From: Streptomyces aureocirculatus
Lineage (GTDB): Bacteria > Actinomycetota > Actinomycetes > Streptomycetales > Streptomycetaceae
Direction: 5' to 3'
Length of the DNA: 64,000 nt
Assembly: GCF_000720475.1 (NCBI RefSeq)
Contig: NZ_JOAP01000042.1
Location: 1 to 64,000, forward strand
The notes under the pieces were generated by a model, which was given only the letters and a program-made list of their open reading frames with translations, was not told the origin of the DNA and did no database searches. Position 1 is the stretch's first letter; each line of letters starts with the position of its first letter. Positions 26,318 through 32,921 of this stretch are shown in pieces. A program made the position numbers and the translations under genes.

Positions 26318-27166
26318 TCACCCGAGCCCTTGCAGAACCTCTGCCATGAGGGCACGGGCCTTCACCCCGTACAGAGCGCTGTTGACGAACTGCTCGAACG
26401 TCTCCGCGTACATCGCGACCTCGGGGGGGTGCGTGATGGTCAGGTACCCGGAGACCAACTCGACGTTGACTTGTGCCGAGTCGTAGATCCAGAACCCTTC
26501 CGCGGCCCACCGGCCGCGACCCGGACTCGTCGGCGCGACGCCGACACTGACGTTCGGCAATGAACTCACCGTGATCAGGTGGCCGAGCTGGCCCACCATC
26601 ACCTCCGCGTCCCCGGGACCGGATCGCAGCACTGACTCCTCGACGACGAAGGCAAAGGTGCGTCCGGGCTCGTACAGCAGCTTCTGCCGTTCCATCCGTG
26701 CTTCGGTGGCCTCGTCCACGTCGTCGGGCAGCCCGCGGCGGCGCTGGATTTCGCGCAGGGTGGCGGTGGTGTAGGCCCTGGTCTGGATCAGGCCGGGCAC
26801 GAGCCAGGACGAGTACGCACGAAAGCGACGGGTGCGCTCGTACAGAGGCAGCCGGTCTTCTTGAGCGCGGCGCAGTCCGGCACGCTCCATCCGCCGCCAC
26901 TCGACGAACATGCCCTCGACGGCACGCAGGGATTCGATCAGGTCCGCGGCCTGGTCGGCGGCGCCGCAGGCCCAGCACCAAGCACGGATGTCCGCGGCGG
27001 AGGGCGGGGTCGTGGCGTTCTGGAGCCGGGAGACCTTCGAGGGATAGCACCCCATGGCGGTGGCGAGATCGCGCCCTGTCAGTCCCGCGTCCCTGCGGAT
27101 CTCAGCGAGCCGGTTCGCGAGATCCTTCCGCGCCTTCTGGACGCTTGACGATGCGGAGCCTGCCAT
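26318..27166 (-). CDS. XRE-family helix-turn-helix regulator with DUF5753
   Basis: 282 aa. HTH at residues 15-60 (LAEIRRDAGLTGRDLATAMG, then YPSKVSRLQNATTPPS). The remainder is the DUF5753 ligand or partner domain: YSSWLVPGLIQTRAYT, then FVVEESVLRSGPGDAEVMVGQ. This architecture occurs in hundreds of Streptomyces loci beside small acidic DUF397-type or DUF6879 proteins and is thought to act as a toxin-antitoxin-like or developmental switch. It starts 12 bp downstream of the DUF6879 gene, so the genes form an operon. Confidence 0.9.
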   Translation of the reverse strand: MAGSASSSVQKARKDLANRLAEIRRDAGLTGRDLATAMGCYPSKVSRLQNATTPPSAADIRAWCWACGAADQAADLIESLRAVEGMFVEWRRMERAGLRRAQEDRLPLYERTRRFRAYSSWLVPGLIQTRAYTTATLREIQRRRGLPDDVDEATEARMERQKLLYEPGRTFAFVVEESVLRSGPGDAEVMVGQLGHLITVSSLPNVSVGVAPTSPGRGRWAAEGFWIYDSAQVNVELVSGYLTITHPPEVAMYAETFEQFVNSALYGVKARALMAEVLQGLG

Positions 27167-27178
27167 GACGGGCGCGGG

Positions 27179-27697
27179 TCAGACGGGCCGGTACTCCGCG
27201 TGCGGAACGGCGCGTTCCCACGCGGCCTCGTAGGCACTTGCGTACTGCTCGGCGAGGGCCGGGTCGTGGAGTGTCTCCATGCCGGTGCCGGTCCACTGGC
27301 CGTCACCTCCGAAGTGGTGCAGGATCACGGTCCGTTCGTCCATGACCCATCCGTCCTGGATGGGTAGCAACAAGCCGCTTCCGTTCGAACGGGGCAGCCA
27401 GCGGACGATCTCCCCGGCGGCGACGTTGGTGAACGTGAGGTCGTACTCGTAACGGATGTAGTCGCTGATCGGCTCGGAGACCACTCGTAGGCGCCGCATG
27501 ACGACACCACGCTTCGTGGCTTCCCGCACCACGTCGAGCCACGGGCGCCACCACGAGGCCGGGTCGTCGGGCTCTTCGCGGTGACCCTGCCGCCAGCGGA
27601 TGAACTCGGGATCGTCGAGCATGTAGCTGTCGCGCATCTCCAGGTGCATCGCCGAGTACCGCGCCCTCGCGAGTTGCTCACGTACCGCTGTTGCCAC
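27179..27697 (-). CDS. DUF6879 family protein
   Basis: 172 aa, matching the DUF6879 pattern (LEMRDSYMLDDPEFIRWRQG, then RRLRVVSEPISDYIRYEY and LLPIQDGWVMDERTVILHHF). Such proteins almost always accompany an XRE-DUF5753 regulator; the molecular role is unknown. GTG start with GGAGG 9 nt upstream. It overlaps the preceding small gene by 20 nt and precedes the XRE gene by 12 bp. Confidence 0.85.
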   Translation of the reverse strand: MATAVREQLARARYSAMHLEMRDSYMLDDPEFIRWRQGHREEPDDPASWWRPWLDVVREATKRGVVMRRLRVVSEPISDYIRYEYDLTFTNVAAGEIVRWLPRSNGSGLLLPIQDGWVMDERTVILHHFGGDGQWTGTGMETLHDPALAEQYASAYEAAWERAVPHAEYRPV

Positions 27698-27938
27698 CGT
27701 TGACCTCCGGGCGCGGGATGAACTGGAGCATGCTGGCCGGTAGCCGGATCACCGTTTCATGGCCGGGCACGTCAGTGGAGTGCCCCGGGATCGAACCAAC
27801 CCTCTGTGCCTGGAGGACCGTTGTCTCGTCGGCCTTCCAGGACTGGATGATGAGATCTCCGGTGTCCTCGTCGAGCCAGATCGTAGGTGAGCCGTCGTCG
27901 GGAGTGTTGGGGTAGATCCCGAGGAATCGTAGGGCCAT
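27678..27938 (-). CDS. Small conserved protein heading the XRE/DUF6879 operon
   Basis: 86 aa. Not recognised as a named family, but its position directly upstream of DUF6879 and XRE-DUF5753 genes is recurrent in Streptomyces. Sequence features: acidic stretch NTPDDGSPTIWLDEDTGDLI and a strand-rich C-terminal half. ATG 27938 has GGAGGAG 6 nt upstream and is well supported. Overlaps the DUF6879 gene by 20 nt. The operon promoter should lie in 27939-28060; no consensus was called. Confidence 0.78.
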   Translation of the reverse strand: MALRFLGIYPNTPDDGSPTIWLDEDTGDLIIQSWKADETTVLQAQRVGSIPGHSTDVPGHETVIRLPASMLQFIPRPEVNGGNSGT

Positions 27939-28060
27939 CGGCTTCTCCTCCGGGGAGTGCATTCCACGCCGTTGCACGCAGCCTTCTGCACAGAGTGCCG
28001 CACTGTCAACGAGTGATAACGGACTGTGACCCCTCGGGAGTGGGGGTGGGGGTCCGCGCG

Positions 28061-29326
28061 TTACCGCCCCAACACCAAAGTCCCCGAAGAGCAGAACCAC
28101 CCCCCGGTCCCCGAAACCACCGCCACCTCCGGCAACCGCCCCCCGGGCCTGCGCACCTGGCGCCCAGGCCCCCCGGCCCGTCCCCGCAACTGCCGCACCG
28201 CCTCCACGAGGAGGAAAAGGCCCCGCATCCCGGGGTGCTGCGCCGCGAGCCCGCCGCCGTCCGTGTTCGTGGGCAGCTCGCCGTCCAGGCGCAGGCGGCC
28301 CCCGGCGACGAACGCGCCCCCCTCGCCCTTCGCGCAGAAGCCCAGGTCCTCCAGGGTCACCAGCGTCATGTACGTGAACGCGTCATAGATCTCGGCGATG
28401 TCGACGTCCGCCGGACCCACCCCGGCGCGCTCGAAGGCGAGGCGGCCACTGACCGCCGCGGGGGAGACCGTGAAGTCCTGCCACTCGGACATCGTCGTGT
28501 GGGAGACGTGCTCGCCGGACCCGAGCACCCACACCGGCGCGGACGCGCAGTCCGCCACATACTCCTCGGCGGCGAGCAGCACCGCGCAGCCTCCGTCGGA
28601 GCGCAGGCAGCAGTGCAGCTTGGTGAAGGGGTCCGCGATCATCGGGCCCGTCAGGACGTCGTCCACCGTGACCGGGGCGCGGTACATGGCCTCGGGGTTG
28701 CCCGCCGCGTTCGCCCGCGCCTGCACGGCGACCTGCGCGAGCTGCTCCAGCGTCGTGCCGTACTCGTGCATGTGACGCCGCGCCGCCATCGCGTACTTGG
28801 CGATCAGCGTGTGCCCGTACGGCACCTCGAACTGCAGCGGTCCGCCCGCCCCGAACGACAGGTTCGCCGTGCGCCGGCCCGCCCTGAGGTCCGCGCGGGC
28901 CGTGGAGCCGTAGACGAGCAGCACCGCGTTCGCGTGCCCTGCCGCGATCGCGTCGGCCGCGTGCGCCGCCATCACCTCCCAGGTCGCGCCGCCCACGGAC
29001 GTCGAGTCCACCCAGCGCGGTCTGAGGCCCAGATACTCCGCGACCTCCGCGGGCGCGAGCACCCCGAGCCCCGTCGACGCGATGCCGTCGATCACCTCAC
29101 GGCCGAGCCCGGAGTCCGCGAGCGCGCGCCGGGCCGCCTGCGCGTGCAGCGCGTACGCCGTCGCCTCCTCCACCCGCCCGCAGTCCGACAGCGCCACCCC
29201 TACGACGGCGACTTTTCGACGGCCGTGGTGGCGGCGGACCGAGGTGTGGGCGGGAGCCGTCGTTCCGTGGGCTTCGGGCGCGGGTCCGCGGGGCTGCCAC
29301 AGGTCCGCGCGCGGCTCCGTCGTCAT
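28061..29326 (-). CDS. Thiolase-like lipid-transfer protein (SCP-x/Ltp type)
   Basis: 421 aa. Thiolase fold: GRRKVAVVGVALSDCG at the true fold start (residue about 35), GGATWEVMAAHAADAIAAGHA, FTKLHCCLRSDGGCAVLLA, VDIAEIYDAFTYMTLVTLEDLGFCAKGEGG and NTDGGGLAAQHPGMRG. Members of this group either cleave beta-ketoacyl-CoA or, with a DUF35 partner, carry out retro-aldol cleavage of beta-hydroxyacyl-CoA. No DUF35 gene is adjacent; the DUF35 protein at 22274 is the nearest candidate. Operator 8 ends only 4 nt before the ATG, and no ribosome site is present, so the mRNA may be leaderless. Confidence 0.85.
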   Translation of the reverse strand: MTTEPRADLWQPRGPAPEAHGTTAPAHTSVRRHHGRRKVAVVGVALSDCGRVEEATAYALHAQAARRALADSGLGREVIDGIASTGLGVLAPAEVAEYLGLRPRWVDSTSVGGATWEVMAAHAADAIAAGHANAVLLVYGSTARADLRAGRRTANLSFGAGGPLQFEVPYGHTLIAKYAMAARRHMHEYGTTLEQLAQVAVQARANAAGNPEAMYRAPVTVDDVLTGPMIADPFTKLHCCLRSDGGCAVLLAAEEYVADCASAPVWVLGSGEHVSHTTMSEWQDFTVSPAAVSGRLAFERAGVGPADVDIAEIYDAFTYMTLVTLEDLGFCAKGEGGAFVAGGRLRLDGELPTNTDGGGLAAQHPGMRGLFLLVEAVRQLRGRAGGPGRQVRRPGGRLPEVAVVSGTGGWFCSSGTLVLGR

Positions 29327-29330
29327 GGAT

Positions 29331-29345
29331 CTGACGGTATATCAG
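29331..29345. promoter_or_regulatory. Regulon operator 8 (lipid-transfer protein)
   Basis: CTGACGGTATATCAG, right half-site with one mismatch, 4 nt upstream of the start at 29326. Confidence 0.75.
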
Positions 29346-29423
29346 GTCCGGCGGGTGCGGGTAGGCGTCGCGGGGCTGGGAAAGCGGCGGGACGCGTCCT
29401 AGCATGTCCGACCGTCAGTAGGA

Positions 29424-29438
29424 GTGACGGTCCGTCAG
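29424..29438. promoter_or_regulatory. Regulon operator 9 (acyl-CoA dehydrogenase)
   Basis: GTGACGGTCCGTCAG, one mismatch at the outer base, 37 bp upstream of the start at 29476. A lone half-site CCGTCAG lies at 29412-29418. Confidence 0.8.
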
Positions 29439-29475
29439 ATCCGGGACCCGAAGGCCCCGGGGGAGGAGCCCGACG

Positions 29476-30786
29476 ATGGACGCCGCCTGCACCGCCGAAC
29501 AGGACGAGATCCGCCGCACCCTGCGCGAGGTCCTCACCGAACGCTGCGGCCCCGACGACGTCAAAGCCGCCGTGCGCACCCCCGCCGGGCACGACGGCGC
29601 ACTGTGGAGCGCCCTCGCGGGACGGCTCGGGCTGCCCGGCCTCGCGCTGCCGGAGCGTCACGGCGGGGTCGGCTGCGGCCTGGTCGAACTCGCCCTGGCG
29701 GTAGAGGAGCTGGGGCGGGCCCTCGCCCCCACCCCGCTCCTGGCGACCGCCGGACTCGCCGCCCCCGTCCTGCTCGCCCACGGCACCCCGCGCCAGCACG
29801 CGGACCACCTCCCCCGCATCGCCGCCGGCGAACTCACCGCCGCCCTCGCCGTCCCCGGCACCGCCCTCGCCACCGCCCTCGGCCTCACCGGCGACAACGG
29901 GGGCGGCTGGGCAGGCGGCGGCCTCACCGGCGGCGTACAGGCGCGGGCCGCGGACGGCGGCTGGCGGCTGTACGGGCAGGTGGACCAGGTGCTCGACGGG
30001 CACACCGCGGAGCTGCTCCTCGTGGCCGCGCACACCGGCGGCTACGCCCGCTCCCGCACCCTCCTGTTCCTCGTCCGCGGCGACGCCCCCGGCCTCGTAC
30101 GCGTCCGCCGGACCGCCCTCGACGAGACCCGGCCGCGCGCACGCCTCGAACTCCGGGAGGTGGCGGGTGAGTTGTTGGGGGAGGAGGGGGGCGGCAGTGG
30201 CGGGGCCGGTCACGGCGTCGGCGCCGTGCTCGCCCGGGCCGGTGACCGCGCTGCCGCGCTGCTCGCCGCCGAAGCCGTCGGCGCCGCCGACCACGCCCTC
30301 GCCCGCACCGTCACCTACGTCAAGGAGCGCGAGCAGTTCGGGCGCGCCATCGGCTCCTTCCAGGCCGTCAAGCACCGGCTCGCGGATGTGTACGTACGGG
30401 TGCAGGCGGCGCGGTCGGCCGCCTACTACGCCGCGTGGGCGGCGGAAGCGGCCGGGGCGGACAGCGGAGCTCCGGGAGGCGTGGGCGGCGGTGGTGCGGG
30501 TGAGCGCGTGGGCGGGATCGCGCTCGCCCAGGGGCTCGACGCCCTGCGCGGCGCCGCCGCCGAGGCCGTCCAACTGCACGGCGGCATCGGCTTCACCTGG
30601 GAGCACGACACCCATCTGTACGTCAAACGGGCGGCCGGTGACGAGCTGCTCTTCGGTCCCGTGCACCAACTGCGGGCGTACGCGGCCGAACGCGCCGGGT
30701 TGTTCGCGGGCACGGGCGCCCGCGGGGGCGCGGAGCCGCGGGAGCGGGGCGAGCCCGCCGTCCGGGTGGCCGGGGCGGGCGTCTGA
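29476..30786 (+). CDS. Acyl-CoA dehydrogenase (FadE, beta-subunit-like)
   Basis: 436 aa. FAD region YVKEREQFGRAIGSFQAVKHRLADVYV and the ending VQLHGGIGFTWEHDTHLYVKRA are well conserved; the N-terminal helical domain is present. Gly-rich insertions appear at about residues 235-250 (EEGGGSGGAGHG) and 330-350 (GAPGGVGGGGAGERVGG). Its C-terminal form resembles the beta subunit of heteromeric FadE pairs, yet no alpha partner is adjacent; the 11122 product or the 5591 product could pair with it. Monocistronic, followed by a strong terminator shared with the convergent TetR gene. Confidence 0.88.
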   Translation: MDAACTAEQDEIRRTLREVLTERCGPDDVKAAVRTPAGHDGALWSALAGRLGLPGLALPERHGGVGCGLVELALAVEELGRALAPTPLLATAGLAAPVLLAHGTPRQHADHLPRIAAGELTAALAVPGTALATALGLTGDNGGGWAGGGLTGGVQARAADGGWRLYGQVDQVLDGHTAELLLVAAHTGGYARSRTLLFLVRGDAPGLVRVRRTALDETRPRARLELREVAGELLGEEGGGSGGAGHGVGAVLARAGDRAAALLAAEAVGAADHALARTVTYVKEREQFGRAIGSFQAVKHRLADVYVRVQAARSAAYYAAWAAEAAGADSGAPGGVGGGGAGERVGGIALAQGLDALRGAAAEAVQLHGGIGFTWEHDTHLYVKRAAGDELLFGPVHQLRAYAAERAGLFAGTGARGGAEPRERGEPAVRVAGAGV

Positions 30787-30815
30787 CGGCCACCGGAGCA
30801 GCGGCCCGCGAAGAA

Positions 30816-30852
30816 CACGGCGGCGGATCACTCGGAGTGATCCGCCGCCGTG
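30816..30852. terminator. Bidirectional intrinsic terminator
   Basis: Perfect 17-bp stem around a CGG loop (arms 30816-30832 and 30836-30852) between the converging FadE and TetR genes. No T-tract, as usual in high-GC genomes. Confidence 0.9.
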
Positions 30853-30922
30853 GTGACAGGAGCCATGAGGACAGGAGCCGTGGTGACAGGGGTTATGGGG
30901 ACAGGGGCCGTGGTGACAGGAC
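30848..30922. repeat. Five 15-bp tandem repeats
   Basis: Exactly five consecutive 15-bp units near CCGTGGTGACAGGAG, alternating between two variants (units 1, 3, 5 against 2, 4), so the higher-order period is 30 bp. Lies at the 3' side of the TetR gene. Confidence 0.9.
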
Positions 30923-30939
30923 TTGGGTGCCGCGCGTGC

Positions 30940-31587
30940 CTACTTCGTCGGCTTCTTGCCCGTGACACCCATATGCACCAACATCGCCAGGTTCGGCTTC
31001 AGTTCGGCCTGTTTGACGCCCCAGGTCTGGAAACCGCGCTGGTGCGAGGCGACCGCGGCGAGCATGGCGACGAGCGAACCGGCGAGGGCGGCCGGGCTCA
31101 CGTCCTTGTCGACCTTGCCCTTGGCCTTGAGGTCCTTGACGGTGTCCGTAAGGGAGTTGTTCACGGAGTTGAGGATCTTCATCCGGATCTTGTAGAACCG
31201 TTTGTCGCCCTCCGCGGCGCCGAGGTCGACGACCCGCAGGATCGCGTCGTTCTTCCGCCAGAAGTCGAGGAACCCCTCCACCAGGTCCTGTGCGGTCTGC
31301 CAGCCGGCCTTGCCGACCCAGGAGCGGCCCTCCAGGAGGTGCGTCAACTGGGCGCCCTCGGCGGCCATTTGCTCGGCGACCTCCAGGACGGCACCCTCGA
31401 CGTCCGGGAAGTACTGGTAGAACGTCGCCGGTGAAGTGCCCGCCTTCCGGGCGACGTCGATGACTTTGACGTCCCGGTAGGGCGATGAGCTGAGCATCTC
31501 GCTCAGGCACTCAAGGAGTTTCTGACGTGTCGCCTGACCGCGTCGGCCGGCCACGCGGCCGTCGACGGTACGTACCTGTCCTGTCAT
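30940..31587 (-). CDS. TetR-family transcriptional regulator, candidate repressor of the CTGACG-N3-CGTCAG regulon
   Basis: 215 aa. N-terminal HTH at residues 13-60 (RRGQATRQKLLECLSEML, then VIDVARKAGTSPATFYQYFPD). The C-terminal ligand domain is all-helical and not assignable to a known inducer class. It is the only TetR gene seen in the window, lies near the centre of the regulon, and its start codon is embedded in a degenerate copy of the regulon palindrome (31581-31595, three mismatches). The assignment as regulon repressor is inference. Divergent from the VOC-afsK genes. I recall a TetR gene at the equivalent place in S. coelicolor. Confidence 0.85.
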   Translation of the reverse strand: MTGQVRTVDGRVAGRRGQATRQKLLECLSEMLSSSPYRDVKVIDVARKAGTSPATFYQYFPDVEGAVLEVAEQMAAEGAQLTHLLEGRSWVGKAGWQTAQDLVEGFLDFWRKNDAILRVVDLGAAEGDKRFYKIRMKILNSVNNSLTDTVKDLKAKGKVDKDVSPAALAGSLVAMLAAVASHQRGFQTWGVKQAELKPNLAMLVHMGVTGKKPTK

Positions 31588-31595
31588 GCCGTCAG
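31581..31595. promoter_or_regulatory. Degenerate regulon palindrome over the TetR start codon
   Basis: CTGTCATGCCGTCAG. The right half-site is perfect, the left has three mismatches. It overlaps the ATG of the TetR gene. Weak autoregulation is possible but unproven. Confidence 0.4.
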
Positions 31596-31901
31596 CTTAC
31601 CGAGGGGTGATCGGAGCGCGATTCGGCCGAGTGCAAATGGGGTTGAAGGGGCGCCAGAGGGGTGCCGGAGGGGTGTCACGGGGGTGCGGAGGGTGACGCT
31701 CGGGAGGGGCGCGCGCCGTCCGGAAACCGCTGCCGCGGGTGGGTCGTGCCGCCCGGGCCCGCGCGGGTGGGTGCCGTCGGCGCCTGTCGCGATAGGCCAC
31801 TTGTTCGAATCGATGTGCTGCGAGTGCCGGGACGTGCGGCTAGCTTGGCTGTGACGGAGGCCACAGGAGGGCCCTCCGCGGCGAACCGAGGGAACGGGCT
31901 C
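31588..31901. other. Divergent region between TetR gene and VOC/afsK genes
   Basis: 314 bp with short G-rich direct repeats at 31650-31690 and an AT-richer segment at 31795-31850. The sequence TTGTTCGAA at 31801-31809 recurs in the palindrome at 41504-41517. No gene is supported; promoters for both sides must lie here. Confidence 0.4.
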
Positions 31902-32753
31902 ATGGATTTCGCGGAAGGCGTCCCGTGCTGGGTGGACGCGATGCTCCCGGACGTCGAGGGCGGCAAGCGCTTCTACGGCGAGCTCTTCGGCTGGACCTTC
32001 GAGGACACCGCGGACGGGCGGGGCGGGCAGTCCGGGCAGTTCGGGCAGTTCGGGCAGTCCGTGCCGTCCGGGCTGTCCAGGCAGTACACCCTGGCGCTCC
32101 TCGACGGTGAGCCCGTCGCCGCCCTCGCCCCCAAGTCGGACGGCCGCATGCCCACCTCCTGGACCGTCTATCTCGCGACCCCGGACGCCACCGCGCTCGC
32201 CGCCCGTATCAAAGGGGCGGGCGGCCAGATGATCACGGATCCGACGCCGGTCGGCCCGTACGGGACGGTGGGCCTCGCCGCCGACCCCGAGGGCGCGGTC
32301 TTCGGGCTCTGGCAGTCGGGCACGCACGCGGGCTTCAGCAGACAGCGCGAGCCCGGCAGCTTCTGCTGGACCGAGGTGTACGCCCGCTCGGCGGAGGTGG
32401 ACCTCTTCTACGAGAGCGTCTTCGGCTACGGGAGCCTGGACCTGGCGGACGAGCCGGGAGGCGAGGGCGAGGACTTCCGCGTCTGGTCGCCCGCGGGGAC
32501 CGAGGCGGGGTCCGACACCGCCATCGGCGGCAGGGCCGTCATGTCGGACGCCTTCCCGGCCGAGATGCCCCCGCACTTCCTCAACTACTTCGTCGTCACC
32601 GACTGCGACGCGGCGCTCGCCACGGCGCGACGGCTCGGCGGGCGCGTGCGCGACGAGCCGATGGACACGCCGTACGGGCGCATCGGCGTCCTCGTGGACA
32701 ACCAGGGAGCCGCCTTCGCGGTCCTTCAGGAGCCGGACCGACGTTCCGGCTGA
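31902..32753 (+). CDS. kbpA: Two-domain VOC (glyoxalase-fold) protein, probable AfsK-binding inhibitor KbpA
   Basis: 283 aa with two VOC modules (residues about 5-130 and 145-275; GVPCWVDAMLPDVEGGKRFY and GSFCWTEVYARSAEVDLFYE). KbpA of S. coelicolor is encoded directly upstream of afsK and inhibits AfsK autophosphorylation; here the gene lies 168 bp upstream of afsK in the same direction. The symbol is given on position and size, since I cannot align it to the original. Residues 38-60 are a Gly-Gln-rich insertion from four 9-bp repeats. ATG 31902 has GAGGGA about 9 nt upstream. Confidence 0.7.
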   Translation: MDFAEGVPCWVDAMLPDVEGGKRFYGELFGWTFEDTADGRGGQSGQFGQFGQSVPSGLSRQYTLALLDGEPVAALAPKSDGRMPTSWTVYLATPDATALAARIKGAGGQMITDPTPVGPYGTVGLAADPEGAVFGLWQSGTHAGFSRQREPGSFCWTEVYARSAEVDLFYESVFGYGSLDLADEPGGEGEDFRVWSPAGTEAGSDTAIGGRAVMSDAFPAEMPPHFLNYFVVTDCDAALATARRLGGRVRDEPMDTPYGRIGVLVDNQGAAFAVLQEPDRRSG

Positions 32754-32921
32754 TGTCCCCATACGTCACCTTTGCCCGGAAACAGCCCGATGTTGCCCCG
32801 GGTTCGCAACCGGGGGCCGGGCCAGGAAGAATCAGGGTGCGTGCCGCCGTAGCGGCTCGGTGGTGAGACGCTGCACGGGGCTGCTCCAAGCGGCGGCCGC
32901 GTACGGGGAGGTGGCAGGCAA

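Noticed and set aside
25503..27938. Classical toxin-antitoxin pair
   Set aside because: No recognised toxin fold. XRE-DUF5753 with DUF6879 and small partners is a widespread Streptomyces regulatory arrangement, so toxicity is not claimed.
30850..31434. Plus-strand frame of VTGA-type repeats opposite the TetR gene
   Set aside because: It is only the translation of the 15-bp repeats and antisense of TetR.
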